64,000 nucleotides of DNA from Steroidobacteraceae bacterium (GTDB taxonomy: Bacteria > Pseudomonadota > Gammaproteobacteria > Steroidobacterales > Steroidobacteraceae), in assembly GCA_027531255.1 (NCBI GenBank), contig JAPZRU010000017.1, forward strand, positions 62,001-126,000, written 5' to 3'. The notes beneath the pieces were generated by a model. The model worked only from the letters and a program-made list of their open reading frames with translations, was not told the DNA's origin and searched no databases. This document shows positions 16,999-28,035 of this stretch, in pieces. The first letter of the stretch is position 1. The number at the start of each line of letters is the position of its first letter. The translations under genes and the position numbers were made by a program.

Positions 16999-18006
16999 TC
17001 AGACGTACTCGAGCCAGCCGCGGGTGTCGGGGTTCTCGCCGGTCTGGATGCCGACCAGCGCGGCACGCAGCCGCCGCGTGACGGGGCCGACCTCGCCGGT
17101 GCCGGCGACGCGGTGCTCGCCGTCGCGCGTGACGAGCGTGCCGACGCCTGCGAGCACCGCGGCGGTGCCCGAGAGCGCCGCCTCGCCGTCCTTCACCCAC
17201 GCCAGCATCTCGGCGACGGTGAACACGCGCTCCTCGACCTGGAAGCCCAGGTCGCGCGCCATCGTCAGCAGCGAGTCGCGCGTCACGCCGTGCAGGAACG
17301 TGGAGTCGAGGCTGCGCGTCAGGATCTTCCCTTCGCGGATCAGCAGGAAGTTCGCGGCGCCGGTTTCCTGCACTTCGCCACCCGGGCAGAACAGCACCTG
17401 GTCGACGCCGTACTCCCTGCGGGCGGCGAGCGTGGGCCCGAGCGCGGCGGCGTAGTTGCCGCCGGTCTTGACGACGCCGAGGTGCGAGGCCGTTCGCGTG
17501 GTGCGCTCCTCGACGAAGATCCTGAGCGGCTTCATGCCGCCGGCGAAGTAGTCCCACACCGGGCTCGCGAGCACGATGAACAGCGCCTCCCCCGACGGCG
17601 TGGCGGCCGCGCCGATGTTCTGCGTGGTGCCGATCAGCATCGGCCGCAGGTACAGCGCGCCCGGCGCCTCCGGCACCTGCGCGCGGTCGCGATCGATCAC
17701 CGCGCGGACCATGTCCGCGAACTGCTGCGGGTCCGGCTCGGGCAGCACGAGCTGGCGCGCGCTCTGGCGCATCCGCTCGACGTGCCGGCTCATCCGGAAG
17801 ATCGCGATCCTCCCGTCCGGCCGGCGGTACGCCTTGAAGCCCTCGAAGCACTCGCTGCCGTAGTGGAGTACGTGCGCGGCCGGGTGCATCGGCAGCGGCC
17901 CGACGGGCCGGACCTCGAACGGGGACCACTGCCCGTCCCTGAACTCCGCCACCGCCATGTGATCCGTCAGGACCGTGCCGAAGGCCGGTCGTGCCTGCGT
18001 CGTCAT
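16999..18006 (-). CDS. ilvE: Branched-chain amino acid aminotransferase
   Basis: Class IV PLP-dependent aminotransferase, interconverting Leu/Ile/Val and their 2-oxo acids with 2-oxoglutarate. The 335 residues include the PLP lysine K180 (GVVKTGGNYA), the LHYGSECFEGFKAYR block (about 47-61), and the EVQETGAANFL glutamate loop near 210. Its length and motifs match the BCAT subfamily rather than D-amino-acid transaminase or 4-amino-4-deoxychorismate lyase. It starts 88 bases after the bkdB stop on the same strand and is probably the last gene of a bkdA1-bkdA2-bkdB-ilvE operon, which assigns it a mainly catabolic role: supplying 2-oxo acids to the BKD complex. It could still serve biosynthesis. 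Confidence 0.93.
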   Translation of the reverse strand: MTTQARPAFGTVLTDHMAVAEFRDGQWSPFEVRPVGPLPMHPAAHVLHYGSECFEGFKAYRRPDGRIAIFRMSRHVERMRQSARQLVLPEPDPQQFADMVRAVIDRDRAQVPEAPGALYLRPMLIGTTQNIGAAATPSGEALFIVLASPVWDYFAGGMKPLRIFVEERTTRTASHLGVVKTGGNYAAALGPTLAARREYGVDQVLFCPGGEVQETGAANFLLIREGKILTRSLDSTFLHGVTRDSLLTMARDLGFQVEERVFTVAEMLAWVKDGEAALSGTAAVLAGVGTLVTRDGEHRVAGTGEVGPVTRRLRAALVGIQTGENPDTRGWLEYV

Positions 18007-18094
18007 CGAATGCTCCCGTCGGGCGTGCCCCGCCCGCCATTGTCGCTCACGGACCCGCGCCCCGCCAAAACGGCCGGGTACGCGGCCGCGCCAC

Positions 18095-19369
18095 TCACAT
18101 GAAGATCGTCGCGGGGTGTTCGAGGCGCTCCTTCAGCGCCTGGATCATCGCGGCCGCGTCGAAGCCGTCCACGAACCGGTGATCGAACGACGACGACAGG
18201 TTCATGATCCGCCGCACCGCGATCGCACCGTGGTGGACCACCGGCCGTTCTACCGCCTTGTTCAGCCCCACGATCGCGACCTCGGGCGCGTTGATCACCG
18301 GGGTCGAGGCGATGCCGCCGAGCTTGCCGAGGCTCGTGATCGTGATCGTCGAGCCCCCGAGCTCCTCGCGGGTCGCCCTGTTGGTGCGCGCCCGCTCGGT
18401 GACCGCGCGGATCGCGTCGGCGAACTCGTACAGCGTCATCGCCTCGGCGTGCCGCACCACCGGCACCTTCAGGCCGTCCGGCGTCTGGGTCGCGATGCCG
18501 AGGTGCACGCCCGCGTGGCGCAGCAGCACGTTGCGCTCGGCGTCGTAGAGGGCGTTGCACTGCGGGAAGCTCTCGAGCGTGCGCGCGAGCGCGAGCCCGA
18601 CGAACGGCAGGTACGTGAGCGCCGGCGTGCCCTTCGGGAGCTTCGAGTTCAGGTGCGCGCGCAGCGACTCGAGCTCGGTGACGTCGCACTCCTCGACGTA
18701 GGCGAAGTGCGGGATGTTGCGCTTGGCCTCCGTCATCCGCTGCGCGATCACGCGGCGCACGCCGATGACCTTGACCTCGGTAACGGTCGTGCGGCGAACG
18801 CCCGCGGCGCGGGGCGTCGACGGCACGGCCGGCTCCGCGCTCGCGCTGCCCGGGGCGGAGGCGCCCTGCGCCACCGCGGCCTCGAGGTCCGCTCGAGTGA
18901 TGCGACCGCCGGGGCCGCTGCCGGCGACGCACCCGAGGTCGATGCCCGCCTCCTTCGCGCGCCGGCGCGTGGCCGGCGAGGCCATCACGCGGCCGCCGCG
19001 CGGTGCGCCAGCGCCGGCGGCCGCGGGCGGCGTCGCCGCACCGGGCGAGCCCGCACGCGGGCTCCCCACGGCGCTGGCCGGCGCGGTGGCCGCGACCGCC
19101 GGCTGCGCCGCCGCGGCCGGCGCCTCGGCGCCCGTCTCGAACACGATCAGTGCGGCGCCGACCGCGACCATGTCCCCGGGCTGGCCGTGAATCGACACGA
19201 CGCGGCCGGACACCGGTGCCGGCACCTCGATCGCCGCCTTCTCGGTCATCACCTCGGCGATGACCTGGTCTTCCTGCACGACGTCGCCCGGCTGCACGTA
19301 CCACTTCAGCACTTCCGCGCTGACGGTGCCCTCGCCGAGGTCCGGCATCTTGAAGACGTAGCGGCTCAT
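18095..19369 (-). CDS. bkdB: Branched-chain 2-oxo acid dehydrogenase E2 (dihydrolipoyl acyltransferase)
   Basis: Core of the BKD complex, transferring the acyl group from E1 to CoA. The 424 residues have one lipoyl domain (1-77, lipoyl K44 in TEKAAIEV), an Ala/Pro-rich hinge, a peripheral-subunit-binding domain (about 130-170, RVMASPATRRRAKE), a second linker and the catalytic domain with H397 and D401 (DHRFVDG). TEKA instead of TDKA is usual for oxo-acid E2 proteins. Its ATG overlaps the stop of bkdA2 (ATGA), indicating coupled translation. The neighbours E1alpha, E1beta and ilvE identify the substrates as branched-chain 2-oxo acids. Confidence 0.93.
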   Translation of the reverse strand: MSRYVFKMPDLGEGTVSAEVLKWYVQPGDVVQEDQVIAEVMTEKAAIEVPAPVSGRVVSIHGQPGDMVAVGAALIVFETGAEAPAAAAQPAVAATAPASAVGSPRAGSPGAATPPAAAGAGAPRGGRVMASPATRRRAKEAGIDLGCVAGSGPGGRITRADLEAAVAQGASAPGSASAEPAVPSTPRAAGVRRTTVTEVKVIGVRRVIAQRMTEAKRNIPHFAYVEECDVTELESLRAHLNSKLPKGTPALTYLPFVGLALARTLESFPQCNALYDAERNVLLRHAGVHLGIATQTPDGLKVPVVRHAEAMTLYEFADAIRAVTERARTNRATREELGGSTITITSLGKLGGIASTPVINAPEVAIVGLNKAVERPVVHHGAIAVRRIMNLSSSFDHRFVDGFDAAAMIQALKERLEHPATIFM

Positions 19370-20382
19370 GCGGCCTCCATCAGCGCCTTGAGCGCCGCGC
19401 CGACCCGCCGCTGGCCGGGGAAGTACTCCCACTCGAACGCGTGCGGATACGGCGTGTCCCAGCCCGCGACGCGCGCGATGGGCGCCTCGAGGTTCCAGAA
19501 GCACTCCTCCTGGATCGTGGCCGACAGCTCGCCGCCGAAGCCGCCGAAGCGCGTCGCCTCGTGGACGATCAGGCACCGACCGGTCTTCTTCACCGACGTG
19601 AACAGCGTGTCCACGTCGAGCGGCGCGATCGTGCGCAGGTCGACGATCTCGGCGTCGACGCCCTGCGCGCGCGCCGCGGCCTCCGCGACGTAGACCATCG
19701 TGCCGTACGCGACGATCGTGCAGGCGCTGCCAGGGCGCACGATTTCCGCCTTGCCGAGCGGCACCGTGTAGTAGCCCTCGGGCACCTCGCCCTTCGGATG
19801 CGCGCTCCACGGCACCGCCGGCTGGTCCGGGTTGCCGTCGAACGGGCCGTTGTAGACGCGCTTCGGCTCGAAGAAGATCACCGGGTCGTCGTCCTCGATC
19901 GCGGCGATCAGCATGCCCTTGGCGTCGTACGGGTTCGACGGCATCACGGTCTTGACGCCCGAGACGTGCGCGAAGATCGCTTCGGGGCTCTGCGAGTGCG
20001 TCTGCCCGCCGCGGATGCCGCCGCCGCACGGCGTGCGGATCGTCACGGGCGCGTGGAACTCGGACGCCGAGCGGTAGCGGATGCGCGCGAGCTCGCTGAC
20101 GATCTGGTCGTAGCCCGGGTAGATGTAATCGGCGAACTGGATCTCGGCCACCGGTCGCAGCCCGTTCACGCCCATGCCGATCGCCGCGGCGACGATCCCC
20201 TGCTCGCTGATCGGCGTGTCCAGCACGCGCTGTTCGCCGTACTTGCGCTGCAGGCCGTCGGTGGTGCGGAACACGCCGCCGAAGTAGCCGACGTCCTCGC
20301 CCATCACCACCACGCTCGGGTCGCGCCCGAGCATGATGTCCATCGCCGAGTTCAGCGCCTGGATCATGTTCATCTTCGGCAT
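19366..20382 (-). CDS. bkdA2: Branched-chain 2-oxo acid dehydrogenase E1 beta subunit
   Basis: Forms the alpha2-beta2 thiamine-diphosphate E1 with the upstream alpha subunit, decarboxylating 2-oxoisovalerate, 2-oxoisocaproate and 2-oxo-3-methylvalerate. The 338 residues contain the transketolase pyrimidine-binding domain (GEDVGYFGGVFR, about 28-39; TPISEQGIVAAAIG) and the C-terminal domain (VDLRTIAPLD). The GGVFR and HSQSPEA stretches are typical of the branched-chain rather than the pyruvate enzyme. It lies four codons or less from both partners: three bases after bkdA1 and overlapping bkdB. No E3 gene accompanies the operon. Confidence 0.93.
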   Translation of the reverse strand: MPKMNMIQALNSAMDIMLGRDPSVVVMGEDVGYFGGVFRTTDGLQRKYGEQRVLDTPISEQGIVAAAIGMGVNGLRPVAEIQFADYIYPGYDQIVSELARIRYRSASEFHAPVTIRTPCGGGIRGGQTHSQSPEAIFAHVSGVKTVMPSNPYDAKGMLIAAIEDDDPVIFFEPKRVYNGPFDGNPDQPAVPWSAHPKGEVPEGYYTVPLGKAEIVRPGSACTIVAYGTMVYVAEAAARAQGVDAEIVDLRTIAPLDVDTLFTSVKKTGRCLIVHEATRFGGFGGELSATIQEECFWNLEAPIARVAGWDTPYPHAFEWEYFPGQRRVGAALKALMEAA

Positions 20383-20385
20383 GGC

Positions 20386-21660
20386 TCAGCCCCGCTCCGC
20401 ACCGCGCTCGGCCGCCGCCGCGGCCAGCTCCGCCCGCAACTGCGCGCGCTGCTTCTCGAGGTGCGGCGGCATCTCCTTGTAGACGTCCTCGAACATCAGG
20501 TCGGGGTCGAGCTTCGGGCCCTCGGTCAGCGTCCCGAACTTCGTCGCCTCCTTCCAGCTCTTCGTCACGTGCTCCTCGAGTTCCTTGGCGAGCGCGGCGT
20601 GACGCTCCTCGCTCCACTCGCCGAGCGCGACCAGGTGGCTCTTCAGCCGTTCGACGGGATCGCCGAGCGGCCAGCGCTCGTACTCGTCCTTCGGGCGGTA
20701 GCGCGACGGGTCGTCGCTGGTCGAGTGCGCCGCCGCGCGGTAGGTCACGTGCTCGATCAGCGTCGGGCCGCTACCCGTGCGGGCCCGCTCCGCCGCCCAC
20801 TGCGTGACCGCGTACACCGCGAGGAAGTCGTTGCCGTCGACGCGGATGCCCGGGATGCCGTAGCCGGGGCCGCGCGCGGCGAAGGTCGCCTGCTCGCCGC
20901 CCGCGAAGCCCTGGAACGTGGAGATCGCCCACTGGTTGTTGACGACGTTCAGGATCACGGGCGCGTTGTAGACCTCCGCGAAGATCATCGCGCTGTGGAA
21001 GTCGCCCTCGGCGCTCGAGCCCTCGCCGATCCACGCGCAGGCGACGTCGTCCTGGCCCTTGATCGCGGCCGCCATGGCCCAGCCGACGGCCTGCGGGAAC
21101 TGGGTGGCGAGGTTGCCGGAAATCGAGAAGATGTTGCCGTCCTTCCAGTGGTACATCACCGGCAGCTGGCGGCCCTTGCACATGTCCCGCGTGTTGGACA
21201 GCAACTGGCACATCAGGTCGACCAGCGGCCGGCCGCGCACCATGTAGATGCCCTGGTTGCGGTAGGACGGGAACAGCATGTCGCCGGGGCGCAGCGCCAT
21301 CGCCTGCGCGACCGACACCGCTTCCTCGCCGAGCGAGCGCATGTAGAAGGAGATCTTCCCCTGCCGCTGGGTGCGCTGCATGCGCTCGTCGAACAGCCGC
21401 GTCAGCAGCATGTGGCGCAGGCCGACCTGCAGCACGTCCGGCTCGAGGTGCGGGTCCCACGCGCCCACGGCGCGGTGGTCGTCGCCGAGCACCCGCACCA
21501 GCTCGTTCGCGAGCGGCGCGAGCGTGGCGACGGGCGCGGCGACCTCCGGGCGAGGCATCTCGCCCGCGGGCGAGGTGCGCACGTAGCTGAAGTCGACCGG
21601 ATCGCCGGGACGCGCGGGCGGATGGGGGACGTGCAGACGCGAACGGGGACGTGGGGCCAT
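20386..21660 (-). CDS. bkdA1: Branched-chain 2-oxo acid dehydrogenase E1 alpha subunit
   Basis: Thiamine-diphosphate-binding subunit of 424 residues. The TPP motif starts GEG (212-214) and ends NN (241-242), about 30 residues apart; the phosphorylation-loop-like YRAAAHSTSDDPSRYR is the BKD-type signature (HSTSDDP). The long N-terminal extension (about 1-70) is as in Pseudomonas BkdA1. Alternative internal ATG codons exist, but 21660 gives the full extension. It is the first gene of bkdA1-bkdA2-bkdB(-ilvE) and diverges from an Lrp-type regulator across 126 bp, exactly the arrangement of bkdR-bkdA1A2B in Pseudomonas putida, which supports activation by branched-chain amino acids. Confidence 0.94.
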   Translation of the reverse strand: MAPRPRSRLHVPHPPARPGDPVDFSYVRTSPAGEMPRPEVAAPVATLAPLANELVRVLGDDHRAVGAWDPHLEPDVLQVGLRHMLLTRLFDERMQRTQRQGKISFYMRSLGEEAVSVAQAMALRPGDMLFPSYRNQGIYMVRGRPLVDLMCQLLSNTRDMCKGRQLPVMYHWKDGNIFSISGNLATQFPQAVGWAMAAAIKGQDDVACAWIGEGSSAEGDFHSAMIFAEVYNAPVILNVVNNQWAISTFQGFAGGEQATFAARGPGYGIPGIRVDGNDFLAVYAVTQWAAERARTGSGPTLIEHVTYRAAAHSTSDDPSRYRPKDEYERWPLGDPVERLKSHLVALGEWSEERHAALAKELEEHVTKSWKEATKFGTLTEGPKLDPDLMFEDVYKEMPPHLEKQRAQLRAELAAAAAERGAERG

Positions 21661-21757
21661 CGGGTCACTCCGTCGGGCAGGACAGCGGCGCCGCTCGACT
21701 ATGCGACGGAGCCGACGGTGCGCGCATTGCAAACGGTGCGCCGCGCGCCCAGAATCC

Positions 21758-21811
21758 GGAACGATTGTTCCACTGAACGATTGCTGATGAAACAATCCGT
21801 TCGTACCGAAC
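21758..21811. promoter_or_regulatory. Cluster of palindromes at the bkdR start (candidate Lrp-type operator)
   Basis: Three inverted repeats stand side by side: GGAAC-GATT-GTTCC (21758-21771), GAACGATTG...CAATCCGTTC (21775-21783 and 21793-21802), and GTTCG-TAC-CGAAC (21799-21811). Their shared half is GAACG or CGTTC. They span the bkdR start codon at 21787, so binding would block bkdR expression and could wrap toward the bkd promoter, as Lrp-type proteins do. Confidence 0.5.
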
Positions 21812-22272
21812 TCGACCGCACCGACCTCCGCATCCTTGATGCGCTGCAGCGCGACGGCGCACTGTCCGCCGCTGAACTGGCGGAGCGAGTCGGCCTCGCG
21901 GTCACCACCTGCTGGCGGCGGGTCAGGCGACTCGAGGACACCGGCGTGATCCGCGGCCGAGTCGCACTGCTCGACCGCGAACAGGTCGGGCTCGGCGTCA
22001 CGGTATTCGCGCACGTGAAGCTCTCGGCGCACGGGCGCGACAACCTCGCGCGCTTCGACCAGGCGATCCGGAAGCACCCCGAGGTGCTGGAGTGCTACAC
22101 GCTGATGGGCGATTGGGACTTCCTGCTCCGGATCGTCGCGCGCGACATCAAGGGCTACGAGGCCTTCTTCCTCGACCACCTGTCGAAGATCGCAGGCGTG
22201 CAGTCCGTGAGTTCCTCGATCGCGATGACCGTGGTCAAGGAGACGACGCAGCTGCCGCTGAACCTGCGGTAG
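21787..22272 (+). CDS. bkdR: Lrp/AsnC-family transcriptional regulator (BkdR-like)
   Basis: DNA-binding regulator of 161 residues: N-terminal winged helix-turn-helix (about 12-58; AAELAERVGLAVTTCWRRVRRL) and C-terminal RAM ligand-binding domain (about 70-150, VLECYTLMGDWDFLLRIV). It lies divergent to bkdA1, as bkdR does in Pseudomonas, where it activates the operon in response to branched-chain amino acids; the function is inferred from this synteny. ATG at 21787 follows an unremarkable leader with no strong ribosome site. The start codon is embedded in palindromes, which suggests autoregulation. Its stop faces liuD. Confidence 0.88.
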   Translation: MKQSVRTELDRTDLRILDALQRDGALSAAELAERVGLAVTTCWRRVRRLEDTGVIRGRVALLDREQVGLGVTVFAHVKLSAHGRDNLARFDQAIRKHPEVLECYTLMGDWDFLLRIVARDIKGYEAFFLDHLSKIAGVQSVSSSIAMTVVKETTQLPLNLR

Positions 22273-22327
22273 ACGCACCGGCGCACGCCGCCCGGGCCCG
22301 GTCCGCTGCAGGCCGGGCACGAGGCCG

Positions 22328-22346
22328 GGACCCGTGACGCGGGTCC
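22328..22346. terminator. Hairpin between convergent bkdR and liuD
   Basis: GGACCCG-TGACG-CGGGTCC, a 7-bp GC stem in the 80-bp gap between two convergent stops. There is no T tract on either side, so it is at best a weak bidirectional terminator. Confidence 0.3.
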
Positions 22347-22352
22347 GGCGCC

Positions 22353-24334
<1,982 letters not shown>

Positions 24335-24335
<1 letters not shown>

Positions 24336-25165
24336 CACTCCCTCCAGGCCGGCGCGCGCTTCTCGAGCGCGGCCAGGAATCCTTCCTGCCCCTCGGTGCC
24401 GGCCCTGAGCTCCGCCAGCAGCGCGGCCGTCGCGTGGGCGGTCCCGGCGGACGCGGGTTCGCGGGCGAGTCCGGCCAGCAGCGCCTTGCACGCCGCCAGC
24501 GCACCGGGGGCGCCGGCGGCGATCGCGCGGGCGAGTTCGACGCCGCGCGTCGCCAGCTCCATCGCCGGCACCACCTCGTGCAGCAGGCCGAGCGCACGGG
24601 CGCGCTCCGCGTCGATCGGCTCGCCCGACAGGAACCAGCGCCGCGCCTCGCGCGGGCCGATCGCTTCGACCACGTACGGCGAGATCACGGCCGGCACGAT
24701 GCCGAGCTGGACTTCGGGCAGCCGGAACCTCGCCGCGTCGCTGCCGATCGCGACGTCGCATGCGGTGGCGAGCCCGACGCCGCCGCCGAACGCGGCGCCC
24801 TGCACGAGCGCGACGCTGGGCTTCGGGCACTCGCGGATCGCGAGCAGCATCTCGGCCAGCGCGCGAGCGTCGGCGAGATTCGCCTCGCCGCCCGCACGGC
24901 CGCGCTCGAGCATGTTGCGCAGGTCGGCACCGGCGCAGAACGCCGGGCCCTCGGCGGCGATCAGGAGCACGCGGGTCGCGGGTTCGGCCGCGTGGCGGCG
25001 CACCGCTTCGTGCAGCGCGGCGATCAGCGACTCGTCCAGTGCGTTCCGGCTGGACGGCCGGTTCAGCGCCAGCCGCACGACCCCGGGCGCGACCTCGCCC
25101 TCGAACAGCGCCGGGGCGGTCGCCCCGCCCCGCGCGTCGGAGTTCCCTCCGGCCGATCCGCTCAT
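24335..25165 (-). CDS. liuC: 3-methylglutaconyl-CoA hydratase
   Basis: Crotonase-family enzyme of 276 residues adding water to 3-methylglutaconyl-CoA to give HMG-CoA. The oxyanion-hole regions are AFCAGADL (about 75-82) and GAAFGGGVGL (about 123-132), and the catalytic Glu is in RLPEVQLGIVPAVISPYV, a stretch characteristic of LiuC. The first 20 residues are low-complexity (Gly/Ser/Ala). It lies between liuB (25 bases upstream) and liuD (overlapping). The next enzyme, HMG-CoA lyase (liuE), is not in the window. Confidence 0.9.
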
Positions 25166-25190
25166 GCCGTGCCCTCCGCGCTCGCCCGGC

Positions 25191-26795
25191 TCACATCCGG
25201 AACACGCCGAAGCGTGTCTCCGGCACCGGGGCGTTGCGCACCATCGCGAGCGCGAGGCCGAGCACGCGGCGCGTGTCGAGCGGGTCGATCACCCCGTCGT
25301 CCCACAGGCGCGCGCTCGCGTAGTACGGGTGGCCCTGGTCCTCGTACTGGCGGCGAATCGGCGCCATGAACTCGGCCTCCTCGTCCGCCGGCCACTCGCG
25401 GCCGGCGGCCTGCAACTGCTCGCGGCGGATGGTCGCGAGCACCGTCGCGGCCTGCTCGCCGCCCATCACCGAGGTGCGCGCGTTGGGCCACTGGAACAGC
25501 AGCCGCGGCGAGTACGCGCGGCCGCACATCGCGTAGTTGCCGGCACCGTAGCTGCCGCCGACGATCACCGTCAGCTTCGGCACCTGCGCGCAGGCCACCG
25601 CGGTGACCATCTTCGCGCCGTCCTTCGCGATGCCGCCCGCCTCGGCGCGGCGGCCGACCATGAAGCCCGTGATGTTCTGCAGGAACAGGAGCGGAATGCC
25701 CTCGCGCGCGCACAGCTCGACGAAGTGCGCGCCCTTCTGGGCGCTCTCGGAGAACAGGATGCCGTTGTTCGCGACGATGCCGACCGGGTACCCGTGAACG
25801 TGCGCGAAGCCGGTCACCAGCGTGGTGCCGAACAGCTTCTTGAACTCGTCGAACTCGGAGGCGTCGACGAGCCTCGCGATCAGCTCGCGCGCGTCGTACG
25901 GCTTCTTGAGCGAGGCCGGCACGACGCCGTAGAGCTCGGCCGGGTCGTAGTGCGGCTCGCGCGGCGCGACCGGCGGGCGCGTGTCGGGCGGCGGGCGCAG
26001 GTGCCCGACGATCCGGCGCGCGATCGCCAGCGCGTGCGCGTCGTTCTCGGCGTAGTGGTCGCAGACGCCGGACTCGCGGCAGTGCACGTCCGCGCCGCCG
26101 AGGGACTCGGCGTCGATGCTCTCGCCGGTGGCCGCCTTCACGAGCGGCGGGCCGCCGAGGAACACCTGTCCCTGGTTGCGGACGATCACGTTCTCGTCCG
26201 ACATCGCCGGCACGTAGGCACCGCCGGCGGTGCAGCTGCCGTGCACGACCGCGATCTGCGCGATGCCGGCGGCCGACAGGTTGGCCTGGTTGTAGAAGAT
26301 CCGGCCGAAGTGCTCGCGGTCCGGGAACACGTCGTCCTGCGCGGGCAGGAACGCGCCGCCGCTCTCGACGAGGTACACGCACGGCAGCCGGTTCTCGCGC
26401 GCGATCTCCTGCGCCCGCAGGTGCTTCTTGACGGTCGACGGGTAATAGGTGCCGCCCTTCACGGTCGGATCGTTCGCGACCACGACGCACTCGCGGCCGG
26501 CGATCCGGCCGATGCCGGTGACGATGCCTGCCGCGGGCACCTCGTCGCCGTACAGGCCGTGGGCCGCGAGAGCCGAGAGTTCGAGGAAGGGCGCGCCCGG
26601 GTCGAGCAGCAGGTCGACCCGTTCCCGGGCCAGCAGGCGACCGCGCGCGCGGTGCTTCTCGACCGCCCTCGCCGGACCGCCGGCGGCGGCGGAGGCGACC
26701 TTCGCCTTGAGGTCGAGCACCAGCGCGGCCATGGCCGCCCGGTTCGCGGCGAACTCGGCGCTCCGCGGATCGAGTTGCGAGTGGAGACGCGTCAT
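25191..26795 (-). CDS. liuB: 3-methylcrotonyl-CoA carboxylase beta (carboxyltransferase) subunit
   Basis: Carboxyltransferase of 534 residues transferring CO2 from biotin on LiuD to methylcrotonyl-CoA. It has the two crotonase-like halves of acyl-CoA carboxylase beta chains: [14 protein letters not shown] near the N terminus, [24 protein letters not shown], and in the second half [16 protein letters not shown] and [17 protein letters not shown]. These last blocks are diagnostic for MCCase beta rather than propionyl-CoA carboxylase. It is the first gene of a liuBCD transcript and is divergent from liuA over 68 bp holding a perfect palindrome. Confidence 0.95.
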   Translation of the reverse strand: MTRLHSQLDPRSAEFAANRAAMAALVLDLKAKVASAAAGGPARAVEKHRARGRLLARERVDLLLDPGAPFLELSALAAHGLYGDEVPAAGIVTGIGRIAGRECVVVANDPTVKGGTYYPSTVKKHLRAQEIARENRLPCVYLVESGGAFLPAQDDVFPDREHFGRIFYNQANLSAAGIAQIAVVHGSCTAGGAYVPAMSDENVIVRNQGQVFLGGPPLVKAATGESIDAESLGGADVHCRESGVCDHYAENDAHALAIARRIVGHLRPPPDTRPPVAPREPHYDPAELYGVVPASLKKPYDARELIARLVDASEFDEFKKLFGTTLVTGFAHVHGYPVGIVANNGILFSESAQKGAHFVELCAREGIPLLFLQNITGFMVGRRAEAGGIAKDGAKMVTAVACAQVPKLTVIVGGSYGAGNYAMCGRAYSPRLLFQWPNARTSVMGGEQAATVLATIRREQLQAAGREWPADEEAEFMAPIRRQYEDQGHPYYASARLWDDGVIDPLDTRRVLGLALAMVRNAPVPETRFGVFRM

Positions 26796-26812
26796 CCTTG
26801 TTCTCGGCGGCC

Positions 26813-26829
26813 CGATTGTCGGACAATCG
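26813..26829. promoter_or_regulatory. Perfect 17-bp palindrome in the liuB/liuA divergent promoter
   Basis: CGATTGTC-G-GACAATCG, an 8-1-8 perfect inverted repeat in the middle of the 68-bp intergenic region between the divergent liuB and liuA starts. It is well placed to control both transcripts. The CGATTG core resembles that at bkdR. A TetR- or MerR-type Liu regulator would be expected, but none lies adjacent except the downstream GntR gene. Confidence 0.55.
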
Positions 26830-26863
26830 TATCATCAACCCACCCCGGCACCGGAAGACCCCC

Positions 26864-28024
26864 ATGCACGCCGACACCGCGCTCGACTTCCCGCTCGACG
26901 ACGAGATGGACGAGCTGCGCCGCCAGGTGCGCCGCTTCGCGACGGAGCGGATCGCCCCGCTGGCGGCCGAGATCGACCGTACCGACCGCTTCCCGCGCGA
27001 ACTCTGGCCGCAGCTCGGCGAACAGGGCCTGCTCGGCGTGACCGTGCCCGAGCAGTACGGCGGCACCGGGCTCGGCTACCTCGCCCACGTGATCGCGATG
27101 GAGGAGATCTCCCGCGCCTCGGGCTCGGTGGGCCTGAGCTACATCGCGCACAGCAACCTCTGCATGAACCAGTTGCGGCTGAACGGCAGCGAAGCTCAGC
27201 GCAACCGCTGGCTGCCCGCCCTTTCCACCGGCGAGTACGTCGGCGCGCTCGCGATGTCGGAGCCGGGCGCCGGCTCCGACGTGGTCTCGATGAAGCTGCG
27301 CGCCGAGAGGCGCGGCGACCACTACGTGCTGAACGGCCGCAAGATGTGGATCACGAACGGCCCCGACGCGGACGTGCTGGTGGTCTACGCGAAGACCGAC
27401 CCGGACGCGGGGCCGAGGGGCATCTCGGCGTTCGTCGTCGAGCGCGGCACGCCCGGCTTCTCGGTCGCCCAGAAGCTCGACAAGCTCGGCATGCGCGGCT
27501 CGTCCACCGGCGAACTCGTGTTCGACGACTGCCGGGTGCCGGCCGAGAACCTGCTCGGCGCCGAGAACGCGGGCGTGCGCGTGCTGATGAGCGGGCTCGA
27601 CTACGAGCGCGTGACGATCGCGGGCGGCCCGCTCGGGCTGATGGCCGCGGCACTCGACGTCGTGCTGCCCTACGTGCGCGAGCGCAGGCAGTTCGGCCAG
27701 CCGATCGGCACGTTCGAGCTGATGCAGGGCAAGCTCGCCGACATGTACACGGACCTCGGCTCGAGCCGCGCCTACGTCTACGCGGTCGCGAAGGCCTGCG
27801 ACGCCGGCCGCACCTCGCGGCGCGACGCGGCCGCCTGCCTGCTGCACGCCTCGGAGCGGGCGACGAAATGCGCGCTGGAAGCCATCCAGGCGCTCGGCGG
27901 CAACGGCTACGTGAACGACTATCCGACCGGTCGCCTGCTGCGCGACGCGAAGCTCTACGAGATCGGCGCCGGCACGCAGGAGATCCGCCGGATGCTGATC
28001 GGGCGCGAGCTGTTCGGGGTCTGA
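26864..28024 (+). CDS. liuA: Isovaleryl-CoA dehydrogenase
   Basis: FAD-dependent acyl-CoA dehydrogenase of 386 residues, oxidising isovaleryl-CoA to 3-methylcrotonyl-CoA and passing electrons to ETF. Visible are [11 protein letters not shown] and [10 protein letters not shown] (FAD/substrate), the C-terminal [18 protein letters not shown], and E249 in [12 protein letters not shown]: placement of the catalytic Glu at this helix, rather than near residue 370, is the hallmark of isovaleryl-CoA dehydrogenases. ATG 26864 is preferred over 26798, which would overlap the operator. It leads a probable transcript liuA-gntR-aacS-zapE with gaps of 11, 11 and 0 bases. Confidence 0.95.
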   Translation: MHADTALDFPLDDEMDELRRQVRRFATERIAPLAAEIDRTDRFPRELWPQLGEQGLLGVTVPEQYGGTGLGYLAHVIAMEEISRASGSVGLSYIAHSNLCMNQLRLNGSEAQRNRWLPALSTGEYVGALAMSEPGAGSDVVSMKLRAERRGDHYVLNGRKMWITNGPDADVLVVYAKTDPDAGPRGISAFVVERGTPGFSVAQKLDKLGMRGSSTGELVFDDCRVPAENLLGAENAGVRVLMSGLDYERVTIAGGPLGLMAAALDVVLPYVRERRQFGQPIGTFELMQGKLADMYTDLGSSRAYVYAVAKACDAGRTSRRDAAACLLHASERATKCALEAIQALGGNGYVNDYPTGRLLRDAKLYEIGAGTQEIRRMLIGRELFGV

Positions 28025-28035
28025 CGCGGCGCCGC

